Shown piece after piece: positions 1 to 7,028 of a stretch of 64,000 bases of DNA. The DNA comes from Flavobacterium hankyongi (GTDB taxonomy: Bacteria > Bacteroidota > Bacteroidia > Flavobacteriales > Flavobacteriaceae), in NCBI RefSeq assembly GCF_036840915.1, contig NZ_CP085725.1, positions 930,001 through 994,000 of the forward strand. The letters are read 5' to 3'. How positions within the stretch are numbered: the first letter of the stretch is position 1; the number at the start of each line of letters is the position of its first letter. Made by a program: the position numbers and the translations under genes. The notes below the pieces were generated by a model. That model did not search any database. It was given only the letters and a program-made list of their open reading frames with translations, and was not told the origin of the DNA.

Positions 1-547
1 ATAAAGCTACACGACGACGCTCTCCTCCAGACAACACTTTAATAGGTGTATCAGCATCTGGACAACGTAAAGCATCCATTGCAATTTCTAATTTTGTATC
101 TAATTCCCAAGCGCCACAAGCATCAATTTTGTCTTGTAATTCGGCTTGACGATCCATTAGTTTTTGCATTTTGTCTGCATCTTCATACACTTCTGGAAGA
201 CCAAAATCGTCATTAATTTTATTAAACTCCTCTAATAATTTAACTGCTTCAGCAGCACCTTCACGCACAATTTCGATAACTGTTTTATTTTCGTCAAGTT
301 GAGGCTCTTGCTCTAAATAGCCAACTGTATAACCTGGAGCAAAAACCACATCACCTTGATAGTTTTTATCAACACCAGCTATGATCTTTAACAATGATGA
401 TTTACCCGAACCATTCAAACCTAAAATACCAATTTTGGCACCATAGAAAAAACTCAAATAAATATCTTTTAAAACTTGTTTGTTTGTTGAAGAGTACGTT
501 TTACTTACTCTCGACATGGAAAATATTACTTTCTTATCGTCTGACAT
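1..547 (-). CDS. ettA: Energy-dependent translational throttle protein EttA (ABC-F ATPase), N-terminal part, cut by window edge
   Basis: Translating the minus strand from the ATG at 547 gives 182 residues that run off the window. They contain the first nucleotide-binding domain of an ABC-F protein: Walker A GLNGSGKSS near residue 50, the Q-loop region with YLEQEP, and the signature LSGGERRRVAL at the cut edge. The long acidic, helical stretch between them (residues about 100-165) matches the first domain of EttA-type ABC-F proteins. Family members are soluble, have two ATPase domains, bind the ribosomal E site and gate translation according to ATP/ADP state. The rest of the gene lies beyond the left edge. 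It is transcribed divergently from the gene at 715, with 167 bp between them. Assignment to EttA rather than another ABC-F subfamily is from recognition of the sequence, not a search. Confidence 0.9.
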   Translation of the reverse strand, partial: MSDDKKVIFSMSRVSKTYSSTNKQVLKDIYLSFFYGAKIGILGLNGSGKSSLLKIIAGVDKNYQGDVVFAPGYTVGYLEQEPQLDENKTVIEIVREGAAEAVKLLEEFNKINDDFGLPEVYEDADKMQKLMDRQAELQDKIDACGAWELDTKLEIAMDALRCPDADTPIKVLSGGERRRVAL

Positions 548-692
548 ATTTCAAAAATTATTATTCTTTATTTATAAAAAATTTATGCAAATATAAAGAT
601 TTAATGAACTTTAATTATGCAAATAGCTTTTATTTCTGCACATCTTTCCTAGAAAAAAATTCTTTGAAAATCAATTTCTGTAAGTTTTACCA

Positions 693-700
693 TACATTTG
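693..700 (+). promoter_or_regulatory. Candidate Bacteroidota -7 element (TACATTTG)
   Basis: TACATTTG fits the Bacteroidota housekeeping -7 consensus TAnnTTTG and lies 14 bp before the ATG at 715. The best upstream TTTG (663-666) is 26 bp away, longer than the usual spacing of about 19, so only the -7 part is convincing. Confidence 0.4.
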
Positions 701-714
701 AATAAAACTAAAAA

Positions 715-2208
715 ATGGTAAAAATCAAATTTATATTCTTTCTACTCTTTATAGGTTTATCTACTTCTGCACAAAGCATCTCAATCAAAATTATTGATTC
801 AAAAAATAGCTTACCATTACCCTATGTAAATATTAAATTGAGTAATACTATAGATTTAATTTCAAATGACGAAGGTGTTTTCAATTTATCTGAACAGCAA
901 AATATAGATGAAAATAGTATAACGATAAGCTTCTTAGGTTATCAAACTCAAAAAATATCTATTAAAGAAATAAAAGAGCAAAATTTAATCATAAAACTGA
1001 ATGAAGTTGTTTATCAACTTAACGAAGTAGCTATTAATAATGCTAAACCAAATCCTAGCGCAATAATGCTAGAAGTAAAAAAACGCTTGCAAGGCAATTA
1101 TGCTTCCATTGATAATACTACAAAAAATACCTTTTTTATAAGAGAAGGAATCCATTTCAATCCTTCACAAATAAATATTGATATTAATAAATCGACTGGT
1201 TTTTCAAAAAAACAATTGAAAGAGGTTGATAGTGAAATTAATTTGTTTTGCAATAAGCTAAAATCAAATCCATCAAAAAAATATGACGATCTACTTTTAG
1301 AGTACTATCAGTCAAATAATACTAAAATTGATTCTAAAATTAATGTCATAAAAGCAACTAGTATAAAAGGAGATGGTTCTTCAACTTCGATGGAAGATTT
1401 TCAAAAAAAAGGACTTTCTATTTTATTAAAACATTTGGATTCCACTAAGTTTTATAGAGTAAAAAGCGGTTGGTTTGGATCAAAAGATACAATTAGTTTT
1501 AAAAATGATTCAAAGAAAGAAGATGCAAAAAACTCAAATCTAGTAAATACAAAATCAAAAATAAACACTTTCCTTTTTGAACAAAAATTTTCAGAAAAAT
1601 CAAAGTTTGATTTTGTGTACAATCCTGAGATATATGAGTATAGTTACAATGGTAAATTGTATGATGATGAAACTAATGATTTAGTTTATATTTTAGGTTT
1701 TACACCTAAAAAAAGTAAAGCGAAATATACTGGAAAATTATACATCTCTGAGTCAGATTATGCCGTTGTAAAATGTAATTACTCTTTAGCGGAAGGTAAA
1801 ATAGTTGAAGGCTTAAATTTAAAAATGTTACTTGGTATTAAAGTCCAAGAAAACATTAGCAACGGGACTTTATTATTCAAAAAAGCAGCTGATAAAAAAA
1901 CATACGAACTTCAATATGTTTTAGAAGAAAACGGTCAATATTTCTATTTAAATAGACCAGTAAAGTTTGTTGAATTAATTAAAGGAGAAAAAGATGTTTT
2001 AGATTTTGATTTGAAAATTGAAGGAAATTTAATTTCTAAAACAGAATTATTATCAATCTCAAAAACAGAAATAACTCAAAACATATTTGATGGTCTAAAA
2101 GAGAAAGAATTTAGTTATATAAATTTAAAACAATATAATCCTAAAATATGGGATAATTACATTTCAATAGAACCATTAGAAATAATGAAACAATATAAAG
2201 CGCTTTAA
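715..2208 (+). CDS. Secreted/surface protein with carboxypeptidase-like regulatory domain
   Basis: A 497-residue protein with an N-terminal signal peptide (hydrophobic residues 4-16, then STSAQ). Residues about 20-100 form a carboxypeptidase-regulatory-like beta-sandwich (PYVNIKLSNT, SNDEGVFNLS, ISFLGYQTQKI), the domain that often precedes TonB-receptor plugs in Bacteroidota. The remaining 400 residues have no recognisable catalytic motif and end in mixed alpha/beta, lysine-rich sequence. Unlike a TonB receptor it is too short for a 22-strand barrel. It resembles the 396-residue protein at 9440-10630 in layout, and both may be periplasmic or outer-membrane proteins of unknown role. The ATG at 715 gives the signal peptide directly. 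The gene stands alone between divergent ettA and a convergent small gene. Confidence 0.75.
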   Translation: MVKIKFIFFLLFIGLSTSAQSISIKIIDSKNSLPLPYVNIKLSNTIDLISNDEGVFNLSEQQNIDENSITISFLGYQTQKISIKEIKEQNLIIKLNEVVYQLNEVAINNAKPNPSAIMLEVKKRLQGNYASIDNTTKNTFFIREGIHFNPSQINIDINKSTGFSKKQLKEVDSEINLFCNKLKSNPSKKYDDLLLEYYQSNNTKIDSKINVIKATSIKGDGSSTSMEDFQKKGLSILLKHLDSTKFYRVKSGWFGSKDTISFKNDSKKEDAKNSNLVNTKSKINTFLFEQKFSEKSKFDFVYNPEIYEYSYNGKLYDDETNDLVYILGFTPKKSKAKYTGKLYISESDYAVVKCNYSLAEGKIVEGLNLKMLLGIKVQENISNGTLLFKKAADKKTYELQYVLEENGQYFYLNRPVKFVELIKGEKDVLDFDLKIEGNLISKTELLSISKTEITQNIFDGLKEKEFSYINLKQYNPKIWDNYISIEPLEIMKQYKAL

Positions 2209-2237
2209 AAGGAACTTACACCCTTCCTTTTAAAGCG
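2201..2237. terminator. Perfect 14-bp hairpin spanning the stop codons of two convergent genes
   Basis: CGCTTTAAAAGGAA (2201-2214) and its exact reverse complement (2224-2237) flank a 9-nt loop. The stop codon of the upstream plus-strand gene (2206-2208) and that of the minus-strand gene (2216-2218) both lie inside it. There is no clear U-tract, so termination would rely on the stem itself, or the hairpin may protect both 3' ends. Confidence 0.6.
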
Positions 2238-2404
2238 TTAAATACCCAAGCATTAGCTAAAAATCCAATACCTACTGCTGCAAATCCCCAACCAGCTACA
2301 TCAGCATAACGGTAAACTCCTAATCCAATTAATAATAATCCCATTAGTATCATAATTAGAGTAGCCCAGCCTAATACAGTATTTTTATTCATTCCTACGC
2401 TCAT
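2216..2404 (-). CDS. Small two-helix membrane protein (CAL67264-like)
   Basis: A 62-residue protein made of two hydrophobic segments (about residues 9-30 and 36-55) separated by YADVAGWG, with a short basic tail (ALKGRV). The composition and the NKNTVLGWATLIMI opening are what I recall for a small conserved membrane protein of Flavobacteriia named after a Gramella locus. No function is known. Two in-frame starts are possible, M1 at 2404 or M5 at 2392; the second gives MNKNTVLG, which may be the true start. It is convergent with the preceding gene and shares a hairpin with it. Confidence 0.7.
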   Translation of the reverse strand: MSVGMNKNTVLGWATLIMILMGLLLIGLGVYRYADVAGWGFAAVGIGFLANAWVFNALKGRV

Positions 2405-2479
2405 TACAATTTTATTTATAGGTTAATTTAGAGGGCAAATATCGTGATTTTAAAATTTAATTAGAAACTTATTACGATT

Positions 2480-2893
2480 CTAATTTTCTTTAGTGCCTAA
2501 TTTATAACCCAAATAAGTCATAGGAATGTAAGCAACAACTAAATCTAAAAGATTAAACCATATAGGCGCAGGTATTGAAAAAGAATTAGAAATACCTCCC
2601 AATAAAAATAGACCACCAACAATCATTGCCAAAACCATTTTCTTAGATACTCCATATTTTGTAGCTATAAAAGCACCAGTCAAAGTTCCTATGACATGTG
2701 CTAAGAAAGGTGTTAAAAAATGTTTTGGCTCAAAAAGATGAATCCCATTTTTAATGCTTTCAACACTATTAGATTCAATCCCTTCAGGCAACCCTAAAAT
2801 TGAAGTTCCTCCAATAATAATTAACATATTAACAACGCTTCCTATGAATAGTCCTGCAATAACTACTAAAATGTTTTTAATTGTTGGGTTCAT
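2480..2893 (-). CDS. Small integral membrane protein, four predicted helices
   Basis: A 137-residue protein with hydrophobic segments at about residues 7-30, 58-80, 87-107 and 110-130, separated by short loops. The first loop is polar (EGIESNSVESIKNG) and precedes HLFEPKHFLTPFLAHVIGTLTGAFIA. I do not recognise a named domain; similar short four-helix proteins of unknown function are common in Bacteroidota. The ATG at 2893 is the only good start. It lies 13 bp upstream of holA's stop on the same strand as its neighbours and could be transcribed with the 62-residue gene downstream. Confidence 0.6.
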   Translation of the reverse strand: MNPTIKNILVVIAGLFIGSVVNMLIIIGGTSILGLPEGIESNSVESIKNGIHLFEPKHFLTPFLAHVIGTLTGAFIATKYGVSKKMVLAMIVGGLFLLGGISNSFSIPAPIWFNLLDLVVAYIPMTYLGYKLGTKEN

Positions 2894-2906
2894 GATATAT
2901 AAAATT

Positions 2907-3911
2907 CTAATTAAAAATTTTTGCTAACATTTCCTTTAATAAATCTGATTGTGGTAACGAATTACCTCCTACCCCTTTACTTTTTAAATCAATATCTTTT
3001 AAAGTAGCAACAATACCACTTACCTTTTTCATTGGATAGTTTCTGGCTGCCAACTCATAATCCTTCACAAAAAATGGGTTCACTTTTAATACCGAAGCTA
3101 CATTTTTAGGATTTTTATCTTTTAATCCGTGATACTGTAATAATTGTGAAAAGAAACTAAACACCAAACCAATGGTTAAAACAATAGGATTGTCTTTTGG
3201 ATTAGCAGCAAAATGATTAGCAATCAAATACGATTTATATTGATCTTTCTCACCAATGGCTTTCCTTAATTCAAATGGATTAAAGTCTTTACTTAGTCCA
3301 ATATTCTCTTCAATAATTGCTGGCGTTATCACATCACCTGACTTTAAAATAATTGCCAACTTATCAATTTCGTTAGCAATTCGGCTTAAATCATTTCCAA
3401 GAAAATCGACAAACATTTGAACAGCTTTAGGCTCAATATTGAGTTTCTTACCTTGCAAAACCCTCTTTAACCAATCTCCTACTTGATTTTCATATAATTT
3501 TTTACTTTCAAAAACTACTCCGTTTTTTTCTAAAACTTTAGTCACTTTTTTTCGTTTATCTAAAGTTTTATACTTATAACAAATCACTAAAACAGTTGTA
3601 TCCTGAGGGTTCTCGGCATAAGCTTCTAACTTGTCAATCGTTCTTGATAACTCTTGAGCTTCTTTTACAATAACCACTTGCCTATCAGCCATCATGGGAT
3701 AACGCTTTGCATTACCAACAACATCTTCTATCGAAACATCACGGCCATAAAGCACAGTTTGATTAAAATCTCTCTCATGTTCCTGTAAAATATTTTGCTC
3801 AATATATTCTGAAAGTTTATCAATATAATAAGGCTCTTCACCCATCAAAAAATAAATAGGCTTTATATTTCCGGCTTGTATGTCTTTGATTATTTTAATT
3901 ACTTCGTCCAA
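2907..3911 (-). CDS. holA: DNA polymerase III subunit delta
   Basis: A 334-residue protein of the usual length for HolA, the clamp-loader subunit that opens the beta sliding clamp. The N-terminal AAA+-like domain begins KPIYFLMGEEPYYIDKL (residues 18-34), the typical delta signature in which the P-loop is degenerate. Middle motifs RQVVIVKEAQEL and the helical collar region DLSRIANEIDKLAI (about 175-190) also fit. The start codon is TTG (3909-3911); no in-frame ATG exists nearby and the start aligns with family members. It is divergent from the HsdR_N-type gene at 3950, with only 38 bp between the starts, so promoters must overlap or lie within the genes. Confidence 0.95.
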   Translation of the reverse strand: MDEVIKIIKDIQAGNIKPIYFLMGEEPYYIDKLSEYIEQNILQEHERDFNQTVLYGRDVSIEDVVGNAKRYPMMADRQVVIVKEAQELSRTIDKLEAYAENPQDTTVLVICYKYKTLDKRKKVTKVLEKNGVVFESKKLYENQVGDWLKRVLQGKKLNIEPKAVQMFVDFLGNDLSRIANEIDKLAIILKSGDVITPAIIEENIGLSKDFNPFELRKAIGEKDQYKSYLIANHFAANPKDNPIVLTIGLVFSFFSQLLQYHGLKDKNPKNVASVLKVNPFFVKDYELAARNYPMKKVSGIVATLKDIDLKSKGVGGNSLPQSDLLKEMLAKIFN

Positions 3912-3949
3912 AGTTTGATAATTTGTTTATTTGATGATAGCTTTGCTAA

Positions 3950-4402
3950 ATGCAACAACTTAATTTTCCATCCTATTCGTTCCGGTTCAAAAATAACGAA
4001 AATAAAGTAGCCATTTTTGATGAGATACGTAAAAAATTTATGATTCTCACCCCCGAAGAATGGGTTCGCCAAAATGTTGTTCGTTTTTTATTGGAAGAAA
4101 AAAAGTATTCAAAATCATATATTAACGTCGAAAAATTAATTAAAATAAATGATTTAAATAAACGATATGATATTGTTGTATTTCAACCAAATGGAGAAAT
4201 ATTTTTATTAATTGAATGTAAAGCTCCTGAAGTCCAAATTACACAACAAACTTTTGATCAAATTGCACGTTATAATTTAGTGTTAAATGCTCAATATTTG
4301 ATGGTGACAAATGGTTTGAATCATTATTTTTGTCAGATGGATTTCGAAAATGAAAAATATAATTTTCTTAAAGAATTACCTGATTACCCAATAAACAAAT
4401 AA
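3950..4402 (+). CDS. HsdR N-terminal-type PD-(D/E)XK nuclease domain protein
   Basis: A 150-residue protein consisting of a single type I restriction enzyme R-subunit N-terminal-like domain. It shows EEWVRQNVVRFLLEE (residues 37-51), then the nuclease core RYDIVVFQ (conserved D) and FLLIECKAP, where E-x-K is the metal-binding end of the PD-(D/E)XK motif. There is no helicase domain and no hsdM/hsdS nearby, so this is a stand-alone nuclease-fold protein and not a restriction system. The same divergent pairing with holA is, to my knowledge, common in Flavobacteriia, but its function is not established. The ATG at 3950 is well placed. Confidence 0.8.
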   Translation: MQQLNFPSYSFRFKNNENKVAIFDEIRKKFMILTPEEWVRQNVVRFLLEEKKYSKSYINVEKLIKINDLNKRYDIVVFQPNGEIFLLIECKAPEVQITQQTFDQIARYNLVLNAQYLMVTNGLNHYFCQMDFENEKYNFLKELPDYPINK

Positions 4403-4411
4403 ATATCTGTC

Positions 4412-5401
4412 TTGAAAGTCGCTGTAGTCATCCTAAACTGGAATGGTGTAAAATTACTTGAACAATTTTTACCTTCTGTAATAAAATATTCCCCACAAGC
4501 AACAATTTACGTCGCTGACAACGCTTCTTCAGACACTTCTGTTGATTATGTTAAAAATCATTTTCCACAAATAAAAATAATTCAGAACAAAGGTAATTTT
4601 GGCTTTGCCAAAGGATACAATGAGGCTTTACAATTTGTTGAGGAAGAAATTTATGCATTGGTAAATTCAGATATTGAAGTTACCGAAAACTGGTTAGGAC
4701 CAATAATTTCATTATTTGAAACTGAATCTGAAACTGCCATCATTCAACCAAAAATTCTTGATTTTAAAAACAAAGAATGCTTTGAATATGCAGGAGCTGG
4801 TGGTGGTTTTATAGACAAATATGCTTTTCCGTTTTGTAGAGGTCGAGTTTTTGATACTTTAGAAAAAGATAACGGACAATACAATGATACAATTCCTATT
4901 TTTTGGGCATCAGGAGCTTGTTTTTTTATCAGAAAAGATGTTTTTAGAAGCCTAAATGGTTTTGACCCAGATTTTTTTGCACATCAGGAAGAAATAGATT
5001 TATGTTGGAGAGCTTTTAATAATAATCATTTCATAAAATATTGTGGAAAATCTACGGTTTATCATGTGGGTGGAGCTACTTTAGATACCGGAAATCCTAA
5101 AAAAACATTTCTAAATTTTAGAAATTCACTATGGATGATACTAAAAAATCTTCCTTCGGGGAAATTAATACCGATTATATTGATCAGAATGATTTTTGAC
5201 GGTATTGCAGGTACCCGATTTTTAATGCAAGGGAAACCAAAACACTTTTTTGCAGTTCTACAATCACATTTTTATTTTTATCTTTACTTACCTAAGTTTC
5301 TGAAAAAGAGATCTTTATTTCAAAAAGAAAAATATTACAAAATAAACTCGGTCGTATACCGTTATTTTGTTAAGAATGGCAAAATATTTGCAGACTTATA
5401 A
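4412..5401 (+). CDS. Family 2 glycosyltransferase
   Basis: A 329-residue GT-A fold transferase. Residues 3-10 (VAVVILNWNG) form the nucleotide-binding strand, followed by VADNASSD and NFGFAKGYNEAL. ALVNSDIEV (about residue 90) supplies the metal-binding acidic motif, and FFAHQEEIDLCWRA (about residue 195) the catalytic ED region. The C-terminal part is basic and amphipathic, which suggests peripheral membrane attachment. Such rhamnosyl/galactofuranosyl-type GT2 enzymes build surface polysaccharides or glycolipids; the acceptor cannot be read from the sequence. The start is TTG at 4412, 9 bp after the preceding stop; no ATG precedes the conserved first strand. Probably co-transcribed with the genes on both sides. 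Confidence 0.88.
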   Translation: MKVAVVILNWNGVKLLEQFLPSVIKYSPQATIYVADNASSDTSVDYVKNHFPQIKIIQNKGNFGFAKGYNEALQFVEEEIYALVNSDIEVTENWLGPIISLFETESETAIIQPKILDFKNKECFEYAGAGGGFIDKYAFPFCRGRVFDTLEKDNGQYNDTIPIFWASGACFFIRKDVFRSLNGFDPDFFAHQEEIDLCWRAFNNNHFIKYCGKSTVYHVGGATLDTGNPKKTFLNFRNSLWMILKNLPSGKLIPIILIRMIFDGIAGTRFLMQGKPKHFFAVLQSHFYFYLYLPKFLKKRSLFQKEKYYKINSVVYRYFVKNGKIFADL

Positions 5402-5419
5402 AAAATCAAAAATCAAAAT

Positions 5420-6274
5420 ATGAGAAAATCAATTTTAGTATTATCAGCCTTAGCCCTTACGGCAACGTCTTGTGTATCGAAGAAAAAATTTGCTGAATTA
5501 GAAGCAAAAAACAAAGAAACTCAAGACTTATTAAACACTTGTACTGTTAAATTAAATTCTTGTTTAGAAGAAAAATCAGGTTTAAGTGCTTCTTTAGCTG
5601 CATTGCAAAGCGAAAATGAAAACTTAAAAAAGAACAATTCTGATTTAATAAACAGCTCTAAAGAAATGACGGTTTTAACTACTAAAGGTGCTCAAAACCT
5701 TGAAAAATCGTTAGAAAGTTTAAGAGAAAAAGATTTAAAAATTTCAAGATTACAAGATGCTTTAACTAAAAAAGACTCTGTAACCCTTGCACTTGTTACA
5801 AGTTTAAAAAGAGAAGTTGGTATTGACGATCCAGATATCAACATTAATGTAGAAAAAGGTGTTGTAATGATTTCGATTGCAGATAATCTACTTTTCAAAT
5901 CTGGAAGTTATGATGTTAGTGACAGAGCAAAAGGAGTTTTAGGTAAAGTGGCAAAAGTAATCAACAGTAAACCAGACTTTGAATGTATGATTGAAGGTCA
6001 CACAGATAATGTGCCTATTAAAAATGCTGTACTTTTAGACAACTGGGATTTGTCAGTTAAGAGATCAACATCTATTGTACGTGTATTACAGAATGACTTA
6101 GGTGTAAGCCCTAAACAATTAATTCCAGCTGGAAGAAGTTTCTATATTCCTTTAAATGATAATGATACTCCTGAAAATAGAGCAAAAAACAGAAGAACTC
6201 GCATTATTATCATGCCTAAAATCGATCAGTTCTATGATATGATTGAGAAGGAAATGAAAAATATGAGTAAGTAA
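5420..6274 (+). CDS. OmpA/MotB-family outer-membrane lipoprotein with coiled coil
   Basis: A 284-residue protein with a lipobox at ATSC (Cys18), so it is probably lipidated and anchored in the outer membrane. Residues 22-130 are a charged heptad-like coiled coil. Residues about 150-275 form an OmpA-like peptidoglycan-binding domain: LLFKSGSYDVSDRA, the MIEGHTDNVP loop and RAKNRRTRIII, which carry the residues that bind diaminopimelate. The role is to tether the outer membrane to peptidoglycan. It is the last gene of a plus-strand run and ends at a strong bidirectional terminator. Confidence 0.9.
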   Translation: MRKSILVLSALALTATSCVSKKKFAELEAKNKETQDLLNTCTVKLNSCLEEKSGLSASLAALQSENENLKKNNSDLINSSKEMTVLTTKGAQNLEKSLESLREKDLKISRLQDALTKKDSVTLALVTSLKREVGIDDPDININVEKGVVMISIADNLLFKSGSYDVSDRAKGVLGKVAKVINSKPDFECMIEGHTDNVPIKNAVLLDNWDLSVKRSTSIVRVLQNDLGVSPKQLIPAGRSFYIPLNDNDTPENRAKNRRTRIIIMPKIDQFYDMIEKEMKNMSK

Positions 6275-6296
6275 TCATTACTTCTTGAACATAAAA

Positions 6297-6320
6297 AAAG
6301 CCTTGAAATTTCAAGGCTTT
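6297..6320. terminator. Bidirectional intrinsic terminator
   Basis: AAAGCCTTGAAA followed directly by its reverse complement, with A-rich sequence before and TTTTT after it. It sits between the convergent OmpA and YciO-type genes and can serve both. Confidence 0.85.
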
Positions 6321-6342
6321 TTTATTTATCGTTATCAAAATA

Positions 6343-6963
6343 TTATAAGATATCCAGACTTCCTTTGCCTTCACGAATTACAATGGGTTCCCCTTCTGAT
6401 AAGTCAATTATTGTCGAGGCTTCATTATCACCATAACCTCCATCAATAACTACATCAACTAAATTTTGCCATTTTTCAAATATTAATTCAGGGTCAGTGG
6501 TATATTCAATTACTTCATCTTCATCATGAATAGAAGTTGACACAATTGGATTTCCTAATTTGCGAACGATTTCCAAAGCTATTTCATTGTCAGGCACACG
6601 AATACCTACAGTGGTTTTCTTTTTAAATTCTTTTGGTAAACTATTATTTCCTGGCAAAATAAAGGTGTAAGGACCAGGTAAAGCTCGTTTTAGAATCTTA
6701 AAAGTCGAAGTGTCAATTTGTTTTATATAATCTGAAATATGACTTAAGTCACTACAAACAAAAGAAAAATTGGCTTTTTCTAGCTTAACTCCTTTAATTT
6801 TTGCGATTCTCTCTAAAGCTTTAGTGTTGGTAATATCGCATCCTAAACCATAAACAGTATCTGTAGGATAAATTATTAAACCTCCATCTTTAAGGACTTT
6901 AATCACTTTTGCAATTTCCTTTTCATTAGGATTTTCAGGATATATTTTGATGAATTGAGCCAT
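6343..6963 (-). CDS. YciO/Sua5/YrdC-family protein (L-threonylcarbamoyladenylate synthase-like)
   Basis: A 206-residue YrdC-fold protein. Conserved pieces are GLIIYPTDTVYGLGCDI (residues 30-46), the basic pocket KGVKLEKANFSFVC, PGPYTFILPG and TVGIRVPDN. Family members make threonylcarbamoyl-AMP from threonine, bicarbonate and ATP for the t6A37 modification of ANN-decoding tRNAs. The sequence aligns better in my memory with E. coli YciO (whose function is less certain) than with TsaC: it starts MAQFIKIYPENP and ends with the same VIREG tail. If it is the only homologue in the genome it would have to supply TsaC activity. Start at ATG 6963. Confidence 0.85.
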   Translation of the reverse strand: MAQFIKIYPENPNEKEIAKVIKVLKDGGLIIYPTDTVYGLGCDITNTKALERIAKIKGVKLEKANFSFVCSDLSHISDYIKQIDTSTFKILKRALPGPYTFILPGNNSLPKEFKKKTTVGIRVPDNEIALEIVRKLGNPIVSTSIHDEDEVIEYTTDPELIFEKWQNLVDVVIDGGYGDNEASTIIDLSEGEPIVIREGKGSLDIL

Positions 6964-7028
6964 TCTATTTAGCTATAAGCAATGAAGTAATAAAGTTAAG
7001 GCTTTTTCTTACTTTTTACAATATATTT

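Noticed and set aside
394..705. 103-codon plus-strand frame antisense to ettA
   Set aside because: It overlaps the well-supported ettA reading frame and has no recognisable domain.
3950..4402. HsdR_N-type gene as part of a restriction-modification or defence system
   Set aside because: There is no methylase, specificity subunit or helicase next to it, and the divergent holA context suggests a housekeeping gene.
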